A DNA stretch of 6,909 bases from NCBI GenBank assembly GCA_031281815.1, contig JAITEY010000183.1, positions 1-6,909 on the forward strand. Direction: 5' to 3'. The position numbers and the translations under genes were made by a program. This stretch comes from Desulfovibrio sp. GTDB taxonomy: Bacteria > Desulfobacterota > Desulfovibrionia > Desulfovibrionales > Desulfovibrionaceae. Below are positions 1 through 4,893 of this stretch, piece after piece. How positions within the stretch are numbered: the first letter of the stretch is position 1; every line of letters starts with the position of its first letter. The notes under the pieces are model-generated. The model made no database searches. It saw nothing but the letters and a program-made list of their open reading frames with translations, and had not been told where the DNA came from.

Positions 1-660
1 ATGATAATGGCCGAACCACCATCGACTCGGCGTGAACGCCTTGAAAATTTTATCCAAGTACGACTTGGAAGGGTCAGTTTCTTTATTCGCCAAGAAATCA
101 TCTTGCAGTCTGAGATTGAATACTTTGGGGCATGTATGGCTGACTATCCAGTCCACTTTGGTCCCCTGCGGCGGCAGCTTGGCCATATCGGCATCGTCGA
201 TGACTTCCTGCTTCCACCAGGAAACGCGCGGTATCCTGAAATGCTTATCAATGCTGTCGGCACCGCCGCAAAACATGACAGTGGTGCCGTCAATCAGGGT
301 GAGCATTGAGCCGAATGTGGCAAAGTACACAGAGGGGCAAATTTCGATGAACGGCTTGTCTGGTTGCCCGGCTTGCAATTCGTCGAGAACGTCGTGGTTT
401 TCATGGTTCCCGTCGCACCAGAAGATTTTTACCCTGTTGCCCTTGATGCCGTCTACACTATTGTTGATATTGATACTGTTTCGGTGAGGCCAATAACCAA
501 AGTCGCCGACTTGCAGAATGACTGCCTCTAGTTCGTCGTACTGTGCTTTAAGCTCCGCGATTTGTTTTGAATGACGGATATTCTTGTTGATAAAGGCGTT
601 GAGACTTCCCCAATCGCCGTGAATATCGCCGAGGACATAGATTTGTTGAGCGACAGTCAT
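1..660 (-). CDS. Calcineurin-like metallophosphoesterase, C-terminus cut off by window edge
   Basis: Minus-strand open frame of 220 codons from ATG at 658-660 to the left edge with no stop, so the end of the protein lies outside. Seen: the full set of calcineurin-like phosphoesterase metal-binding motifs, in order GDIHGD (residues 11-16; D12, H14), GDFGYW (52-57; D53), GNHE (84-87; N85, H86), SHTCP (174-178; H175) and GHYH (217-220; H218, H220). These would hold a two-metal centre that hydrolyses phosphoesters. The second motif has the GDFGYW form rather than the GDxxDRG of Ser/Thr phosphatases, so the substrate cannot be named; a nucleotide or nucleic-acid phosphoester is as likely as a phosphoprotein. 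There is no signal peptide, so it should be cytoplasmic. The start fits because motif 1 begins 10 residues in, as usual. No clear Shine-Dalgarno precedes it. It is more AT-rich than the operon at 3679-6764 and reads as an accessory gene. Confidence 0.88.
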   Translation of the reverse strand, partial: MTVAQQIYVLGDIHGDWGSLNAFINKNIRHSKQIAELKAQYDELEAVILQVGDFGYWPHRNSININNSVDGIKGNRVKIFWCDGNHENHDVLDELQAGQPDKPFIEICPSVYFATFGSMLTLIDGTTVMFCGGADSIDKHFRIPRVSWWKQEVIDDADMAKLPPQGTKVDWIVSHTCPKVFNLRLQDDFLANKETDPSKSYLDKIFKAFTPSRWWFGHYH

Positions 661-675
661 ATATGTTTTCGGTGA

Positions 676-704
676 TTTAAAATACTACTGAAGCAAAAAC
701 TCAA
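676..704 (-). promoter_or_regulatory. Possible sigma-70-type promoter for the phosphoesterase gene
   Basis: Reading the minus strand, TTGAGT (699-704) and TTTAAA (676-681) are separated by 17 bp, an ideal spacing for -35/-10 elements, although both hexamers match only moderately. Transcription would begin only about 10 nt before the ATG at 660, which would agree with the missing Shine-Dalgarno and imply a nearly leaderless message. Co-transcription from the gene at 804-1199 is an equally good alternative. Confidence 0.25.
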
Positions 705-803
705 AGAAAGGAGAATTTCTTGCCACAAGTTTTAACCTCGCTTTGCGTCGTTAGTTTTGTGGTTGGCCTCGACCTAAAGACAGTTCCCAGATTTTATCGG
801 GGA

Positions 804-1199
804 TCATTGCACGATGCCGTTAATAAACGCTCTTGCCGCTCCAGTGACCATCTTTCTGAATTCGAGGGCTTGACTTTCAAGAATGCTTTCCGCAATGTCC
901 CGAGACATTTTGATTGTTGCTCTACTTAAATAGGAATTTTCAACGCTGATACGCTTGCCGTTCAGCAAGTCCAATACGGCAATAAAGCGCGTAAAATCAC
1001 CGGTCACAGGCGTCTTGGAAAAGAGTAGATCGAGATCGGAAGCATCAGCTTCACCCTGATAACTGCTGAAAATGTACTCCTCCATCTTTGCGACGCCTTC
1101 CCTAAAATCAGAGTTCGCAAAAGGGAATTCTGTAAAATCCTGCATGGTTAAAGCTGCAAGAAAACCTTCCGCAAACTTCACTTCACGCGATGACAGCAT
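804..1199 (-). CDS. Hypothetical protein, 131 aa
   Basis: I do not recognise this protein. The frame starts at ATG 1197-1199 and ends with TGA at 804-806. The start is supported by a purine-rich ribosome site on the minus strand (GGGAGAG about 3 nt before the ATG). It is a soluble, mixed alpha-type sequence with no signal peptide, membrane segment, cysteine motif or nucleotide-binding motif. It begins MLSSREVKFAEGF, has an acidic middle around residues 50-60 (EADASDLDLL), and a C-terminal half that looks helical and amphipathic (about residues 90-128). It lies 143 bp upstream of the phosphoesterase on the same strand, so the two may share a transcript, but nothing in the sequence links their functions. 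Composition is AT-richer than the operon to the right, consistent with accessory or transferred DNA. That it is a real gene rests on the ribosome site and uninterrupted length. Confidence 0.6.
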   Translation of the reverse strand: MLSSREVKFAEGFLAALTMQDFTEFPFANSDFREGVAKMEEYIFSSYQGEADASDLDLLFSKTPVTGDFTRFIAVLDLLNGKRISVENSYLSRATIKMSRDIAESILESQALEFRKMVTGAARAFINGIVQ

Positions 1200-1255
1200 A
1201 TTCTCTCCCGGCGAAGCGCCTCAAACTTAATAGCGTTTTCTCCACAAAAAGGGTG

Positions 1256-1269
1256 TGATTCCTTAATCA
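1256..1269. repeat. Short palindrome upstream of the 131-aa gene
   Basis: Perfect inverted repeat TGATT-CCTT-AATCA, ending 57 bp before the ATG of the minus-strand 131-aa gene. Position and symmetry suit an operator or part of a promoter, but no binding protein can be assigned and a 5-bp arm can arise by chance. Confidence 0.2.
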
Positions 1270-1385
1270 AAGAGCGTGCCGACATGTCCAATTTTTTTAC
1301 TACCGATCATACGGCACTGCCACCCTACCCTGCTCATCCATTAGAAATTCTTTATAGTTTGAAACCACTCCATTCAGAGAGATTC

Positions 1386-1424
1386 TCACTGACGTCCGGC
1401 AAAGCCGGGCAGATCCTTCAGTGA
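1386..1424 (-). terminator. Nested hairpin downstream of the sigma-54 activator gene
   Basis: Two inverted repeats are nested. Outer arms TCACTGA (1386-1392) and TCAGTGA (1418-1424) are a perfect 7-bp match. Inner arms GTCCGGC (1394-1400) and GCCGGGC (1404-1410) pair with one G-U and a 3-nt loop. The structure begins about 40 nt past the stop codon of the activator, so it may end or stabilise that transcript. No T run follows on either strand, so it is not a textbook intrinsic terminator. Confidence 0.35.
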
Positions 1425-1463
1425 AGGCGCAATCCACTCGCTCCTTCCCGCCGGTACGGGGTC

Positions 1464-3449
1464 TCAGTCGGCGGGTGGAACCCGGTTGTGGAATGAAGCA
1501 CTGGTTTGAGCGGCGCCTTTTTCTCTGAGAATGCGCCACAGTGTCGTGCGGCTGATCCCAAGGCGGCACGCCGCCAAGCCCTTATTGCCGCCGGCCGCCG
1601 TCAAGGCTTCCCTTGCCGCCTGCCTTGTGATCTCCCGGATCGTTTTTCCGTCTTCGAGATCAGTCACGCCTGGATCGTCTCCAGCGCTCGTCGGGCCAAA
1701 GCGCGCAGGAAAGAAGCGTTCCTCTGTGTCGAAGGCGTCTCGCGCCTCGGCGCAACCCACGCTTTGTGCAGCCGAAAGCACCGAAGTGCGTTCGCACAGG
1801 TTGCGCAACTCGCGAACATTTCCCGGCCAATCTTGTTTTCCGAGAAGCTGAAGAGCCTCTTCGCTCCAAACTGAACAGTGGCCGTACCTTCGGCCAAACT
1901 GGTCCAGAAAATGCCGAGCCAATATTTCGACATCTCGCCCGCGCTCGCGCAGAGGGGGCAGGGTCAGGCCGAGCACATTCAGACGATAGAAGAGGTCGCC
2001 GCGGAACAGCCCCCGCCCGGTCAGCGGTGCCAGGGGCCGATTGCTGGCCGCAATTACCCGCACGTCAACAGGGATGACACGGTCATGTCCGAGACGCATG
2101 ACTTCATGCTCTTGCAGAACTCGTAGCAGTCTGCCCTGCAAACAGAGCGGGATTTCCGAAACCTCATCCAGAAAAAGAGTTCCGCCGTGGGCCAGTTCAA
2201 AAAAGCCCGGCTTGCCCTCTTTTGAGGCTCCCGTAAACGCGCCCTCTACATAGCCGAAAAGCATGCTCTCCAGCAGGGTTTCCGGAAAAGCCGCGCAATT
2301 CACTGCGACAAAGGGCCCTTTCCGCCTCGGACTCGCATTGTGCATGCTCTGTGCCACAATTTCCTTTCCCGTTCCCGTTTCCCCATAGAGAAGAACGCCG
2401 GCTTGCGTTCGGCTGTATATTTTTGCTTTATCAAGCATCTGGGTGAACACGCGGCTACTGCCCAAGCACTGCTCAAAAGTATAGCGCGCAATGTGTCCCT
2501 TGGAATGCAGGGAAGAGCGGATCGTCCCTTCCATCTCCTGTACCCGGCTGATTTCCTGCAGCGTGGCAACTGCCCCGCGGCTGACGCCGTTCACCAGCAC
2601 AGGGAAACAACTGGCCGCCACGGCATGCTTGCCTTCAAGGAGTGTAAGGACAAAATCTTCCTGGCCGGAAAGTGCTCTTGTCGCGTCAAATTGAGGGAGC
2701 AACGCGGAGGCTTTTTTCCCCACCAGATCGCGCTCCTTGCCTTTCGGACCGCGCATGAGCCTGACGGCCGACGTGTTACATTGCGTGACCACGCCGTTCG
2801 TATCCAGCATGATGATGCCTTCGGCCAAGGAATTCAAGCTGATTCTGGTCTGCTCCATGGCCGTCCGCGTCTGCAAAGCCGCGCCGGCCACGAGTACGGC
2901 TTCTTCTATCGCCTGACGCAAAGATTCCTCGCACGAACGGATCAACACGGCCGGCACGCCACGGCGCTCTGCTACGCCCACGATGGTTGCACCGCCGATG
3001 ATCGTTCGCCGACCTTGGCGCATCCGTTCCTCAAAACAGGTTATTGCCTCATCTTCACTCCCGATGACGTGAAATTCCAATTCCAGCCCAAGGATGTCGA
3101 TTATTTTCTGTAACCCGTGGACCATGTTTTTAGTGCCGATAACTGTATAGGGCCTAGGGTTGTCGGGATTAGAACGACAGAGGTGAATGGCCCGCATCAC
3201 GTCATAGCCGGTGGTTTTCAATTCGATGAGCGGGATTTCAGGGGCTAATGTTCTGCTTAGGGCGACACCCGTCACTCCTCGGCATATCGCGGCGTCCGGC
3301 TTGATGCGCAGGCGGGAAACGGCTCTGGCCCCGATGGCCTGCATTACTTCAAGCCTGACGCCCTGCTCCCGCCATTCCGCAATCATTCCCCGACCCATCT
3401 CCGTCAGTTCTTCATACGGGGAGACAAAGATGACGTGCATCATGCTCAT
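1464..3449 (-). CDS. Sigma-54-dependent transcriptional activator, PrpR_N-PAS-AAA+-HTH
   Basis: Enhancer-binding protein of 661 aa that remodels sigma-54 RNA polymerase by ATP hydrolysis. Domains: an N-terminal PrpR_N-type sensor (about 5-190), the family domain that binds small organic ligands such as 2-methylcitrate in PrpR; a PAS domain (about 200-305, with GIIMLDTNGVV); and an AAA+ sigma-54 interaction domain (about 326-556). The AAA+ domain has Walker A GETGTGKE (356-363), the sigma-54 contact loop GAFTGA (403-408), Walker B TLFLDE (424-429), FRGDLFYRL (482-490, arginine finger region) and WPGNVREL (541-548). A Fis-type helix-turn-helix follows (about 617-643, GNKGLAACRLGISRTTLWR). All ATPase and sigma-54 motifs are intact. 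There is no receiver domain, so control should be by ligand rather than phosphorylation. The start is supported by GGAGG 7 nt upstream. It is divergent from the operon at 3679, whose upstream region has a -24/-12 promoter, so it is very probably that operon's activator. The inducer is unknown. Confidence 0.95.
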   Translation of the reverse strand: MSMMHVIFVSPYEELTEMGRGMIAEWREQGVRLEVMQAIGARAVSRLRIKPDAAICRGVTGVALSRTLAPEIPLIELKTTGYDVMRAIHLCRSNPDNPRPYTVIGTKNMVHGLQKIIDILGLELEFHVIGSEDEAITCFEERMRQGRRTIIGGATIVGVAERRGVPAVLIRSCEESLRQAIEEAVLVAGAALQTRTAMEQTRISLNSLAEGIIMLDTNGVVTQCNTSAVRLMRGPKGKERDLVGKKASALLPQFDATRALSGQEDFVLTLLEGKHAVAASCFPVLVNGVSRGAVATLQEISRVQEMEGTIRSSLHSKGHIARYTFEQCLGSSRVFTQMLDKAKIYSRTQAGVLLYGETGTGKEIVAQSMHNASPRRKGPFVAVNCAAFPETLLESMLFGYVEGAFTGASKEGKPGFFELAHGGTLFLDEVSEIPLCLQGRLLRVLQEHEVMRLGHDRVIPVDVRVIAASNRPLAPLTGRGLFRGDLFYRLNVLGLTLPPLRERGRDVEILARHFLDQFGRRYGHCSVWSEEALQLLGKQDWPGNVRELRNLCERTSVLSAAQSVGCAEARDAFDTEERFFPARFGPTSAGDDPGVTDLEDGKTIREITRQAAREALTAAGGNKGLAACRLGISRTTLWRILREKGAAQTSASFHNRVPPAD

Positions 3450-3490
3450 GCCGCTGCCTCCGGCGAACGCGTCCAGCCTGGTGTTTTTTT

Positions 3491-3504
3491 AAATGTGAAC
3501 ATTT
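3491..3504. promoter_or_regulatory. Palindrome 1, candidate activator-binding site
   Basis: Perfect inverted repeat AAATGT-GA-ACATTT. Its centre lies about 134 bp upstream of the predicted sigma-54 transcription start and about 48 bp from the ATG of the divergent activator gene. It shares a TGT...ACA core with the next palindrome, two helical turns away. Enhancer sites for sigma-54 activators usually lie 80-200 bp upstream, so the position fits. Binding is inferred. Confidence 0.5.
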
Positions 3505-3505
3505 G

Positions 3506-3528
3506 TTTCATCTTGTAACAAAATGAAA
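3506..3528. promoter_or_regulatory. Palindrome 2, 23-bp near-perfect inverted repeat, candidate enhancer
   Basis: Left arm TTTCATCTTGT (3506-3516) and right arm ACAAAATGAAA (3518-3528) match at 10 of 11 positions around a central A at 3517. The core is TGTAACA, flanked by TTTCAT/ATGAAA. The centre is about 115 bp upstream of the predicted start of the operon. The site is also within the leader or promoter of the activator gene, so occupancy could regulate that gene too. It is the strongest palindrome in the divergent region. Confidence 0.55.
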
Positions 3529-3572
3529 ACAAAACGTCCAGGGGTTCCTCTGGGGACAGCCGCGTAATACCC

Positions 3573-3603
3573 TTTTTTCCAAAAAGAAATTGAACTTTTT
3601 TTT
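3573..3603. promoter_or_regulatory. A/T tracts between enhancer palindromes and promoter
   Basis: T6 (3573-3578), A5 (3581-3585) and T8 (3596-3603) lie between the palindromes and the -24/-12 promoter. Such tracts bend DNA, and loop formation between enhancer and promoter is needed for sigma-54 activation, often helped by IHF. I see only a poor match to the IHF consensus, so intrinsic bending is the safer reading. Confidence 0.3.
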
Positions 3604-3604
3604 C

Positions 3605-3621
3605 TTGGTATGACTATTGCT
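3605..3621 (+). promoter_or_regulatory. Sigma-54 (-24/-12) promoter of the redox operon
   Basis: The segment TTGGTATGACTATTGCT matches the RpoN consensus TGGCACG-N4-TTGCW: the GG (3607-3608) and GC (3619-3620) dinucleotides are exactly 10 bp apart and TTGCT is complete; the deviation is TATG for CACG. Transcription should start near 3632, leaving a leader of about 47 nt before the ATG at 3679. A sigma-54 activator is encoded divergently next door. Confidence 0.85.
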
Positions 3622-3667
3622 GAGCCTGTTTCAAGGCTATCGACTTTGTAGACACAAAAAACAGGAC

Positions 3668-3674
3668 GAGGAGG
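3668..3674 (+). promoter_or_regulatory. Ribosome binding site of the flavoenzyme gene
   Basis: GAGGAGG lies 4 nt before the ATG at 3679 and fixes that start, the one that includes the twin-arginine signal. Confidence 0.8.
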
Positions 3675-3678
3675 ACTA

Positions 3679-4893
3679 ATGAGCAGGCAACAAACCCCCG
3701 AGACGGAACTGGACAGGCGTAATTTTCTAAAAGGCGGAGTTGCCATGGGCGTGGGCGCCATGGTGGCGACCGTGGCAAACAACAAGGCCGTTGCCGCGGA
3801 ATCTCCTTCCGCGCCTCCGCCGGCTGCGCCCGCAGCACCGGCCGCCGCGCCCAAAAAGTTGACCATGGGCGATGTGCTGCGCGTTGCGCGCGAAAAACTG
3901 TACCCCCTCTGTAGGGTCTGTCCCGAATGCGACGGCGTGGCCTGCGCCGGCGAAGTGCCGGGCATGGGCGGCTTCGGCTCGGGCAAGGGTTTCAAGAACA
4001 ACTACAATGCCCTGGCTGCCGTCGAACTTGTCATGCGAACCCTGCACGATATGAAGAAGCCCAACCTCACCACCCGCATCTACGGCCATACCCTATCCAT
4101 GCCCGTCATGTCCGCAGCCACAGGCGGCGTGACCTATAACATGGGCAACAAGATGAAGGACAACGAGTACATCAGCGCAATCTTCGGCGGCTGTCTGGAC
4201 GCCGGGAGCCTGGGCATGGCGGCAGACGGCATCGGCGACAGCATGGAAGTGTATCAAGGACGCCTCAACATCCTTAAATCTTATGGCGGCAAGGGCATGA
4301 TGACCATCAAGCCCAAGGCTCAGGACGAAATCATCAAACGCGTCCGCCTGATTGAGGAAGCCGGGGGCATCGCCTTTGCTGTCGATGTCGATTCAGCCGG
4401 ACGTGCCGCGCGGGCCGTGCCGGGGCAGATCGTCGAACCAAAGACCGCCGCTCAACTGGAGGAAATCGCAAAATCCACCCGATTGCCCTTTATTGTCAAA
4501 GGCGTGATGACCGTTGACGAAGCCAGAATTGCCGTGGAGTCGGGCGCAAGCGGCATCGTGGTTTCCAATCACGGCGGCCGGGTACTCGACTACACGCCCG
4601 CGTCAGTCACCGTTCTACCCAGTATCGCTGATGCCGTGCGCGGCAAGATTACGATTTTCTTTGACGGCGCCATCCGGCGCGGAGTCGATGTCCTGAAATG
4701 TCTGGCCTTGGGTGCCGACTGTTGTCTGGTGGGCCGTCCTCTGGTGCGAGGCGCACACGGCGCCGGGCGCGAAGGCGTGGCTCTGATGATGAACCAGTTC
4801 AAAAACGAACTCACGGACGCCATGGTGCTTACCGGCGTCAGGGATGTGCGCGACGTCCCGCGCAGCATCATCGCCGGGGGGATAGCAGTATGA
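3679..4893 (+). CDS. TAT-exported FMN-dependent 2-hydroxyacid dehydrogenase family protein with four-cysteine motif
   Basis: A 404-aa flavoenzyme of the FMN-dependent 2-hydroxyacid oxidase/dehydrogenase family (TIM barrel; glycolate oxidase, LldD and flavocytochrome b2 relatives). Residues 1-40 are a twin-arginine signal: DRRNFLK (12-18), a Gly/Ala/Val-rich core and a likely cleavage near AVAA (37-40). A Pro/Ala-rich linker (about 44-58) follows. The catalytic domain has FIVKG (271-275, K274), SNHGGR (296-301, catalytic H298 and R301) and a phosphate-binding FFDGAIRRG (327-335) with GRP (352-354). Odd: C78, C81, C84 and C89 form C-x2-C-x2-C-x4-C just where well-studied members place a substrate-binding Tyr, and the second conserved Tyr appears replaced in TIKPKA (209-214). 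As I recall, similar Cys-rich forms exist in clostridial 'alpha-hydroxy-acid oxidizing' proteins, there without a TAT signal. Substrate is unknown; lactate should not be assumed. First gene of the operon, overlapping the cytochrome gene by 4 nt, so the cytochrome is the likely electron partner. Confidence 0.9.
   Translation: MSRQQTPETELDRRNFLKGGVAMGVGAMVATVANNKAVAAESPSAPPPAAPAAPAAAPKKLTMGDVLRVAREKLYPLCRVCPECDGVACAGEVPGMGGFGSGKGFKNNYNALAAVELVMRTLHDMKKPNLTTRIYGHTLSMPVMSAATGGVTYNMGNKMKDNEYISAIFGGCLDAGSLGMAADGIGDSMEVYQGRLNILKSYGGKGMMTIKPKAQDEIIKRVRLIEEAGGIAFAVDVDSAGRAARAVPGQIVEPKTAAQLEEIAKSTRLPFIVKGVMTVDEARIAVESGASGIVVSNHGGRVLDYTPASVTVLPSIADAVRGKITIFFDGAIRRGVDVLKCLALGADCCLVGRPLVRGAHGAGREGVALMMNQFKNELTDAMVLTGVRDVRDVPRSIIAGGIAV
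4890..4893 (+). promoter_or_regulatory. ATGA start/stop overlap coupling the two operon genes
   Basis: The start of the cytochrome (ATG 4890-4892) overlaps the stop of the flavoenzyme (TGA 4891-4893). This arrangement usually means translational coupling and matched protein amounts, supporting a functional pair. Confidence 0.85.

Larger units (their letters stand above)
1200..1463. other. Intergenic stretch between the hypothetical gene and the sigma-54 activator
   Basis: This gap contains the ribosome site of the 131-aa gene, a 14-bp palindrome (1256-1269), a perfect 8-bp palindrome GACATGTC (1281-1288) followed by a T7 run (1292-1298), and a nested hairpin (1386-1424). Two short frames cover much of it on opposite strands. 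A plus-strand frame of 46 codons (ATG 1284, TGA ending 1424) has no convincing ribosome site. A minus-strand frame ending in TAG at 1297-1299 has the protein-like tail NGVVSNYKEFLMDEQGR but no own start. I call neither as a gene; the minus frame could be a gene remnant. Confidence 0.4.

Noticed and set aside
1..487. Plus-strand frames at the left edge (1-309 and 32-487)
   Set aside because: They are antisense shadows of the phosphoesterase, whose metal-ligand motifs occur in the right order on the minus strand.
720..929. 69-codon plus-strand frame from TTG with an AAAGGAG ribosome-like site (707-713)
   Set aside because: The site and spacing are good, but most of the frame is antisense to the 131-aa gene, the start is TTG, and the protein shows no motif. 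The purine run is part of the intergenic spacer.
2340..3113. 257-codon plus-strand frame
   Set aside because: It is fully antisense to the sigma-54 activator, whose motifs are intact. The plus-strand translation shows no family motif.
3538..3553. CCAGGGG-TT-CCTCTGG palindrome in the divergent region
   Set aside because: It has one mismatch and only a 2-nt centre, does not resemble the other two palindromes, and is less convincing as a regulatory site.
4698..4889. Upstream extension of the cytochrome frame by 64 codons
   Set aside because: It lies wholly inside the flavoenzyme gene in another frame, and the ATG at 4890 is followed at once by a clear signal peptide. The upstream residues are Arg-rich out-of-frame translation.
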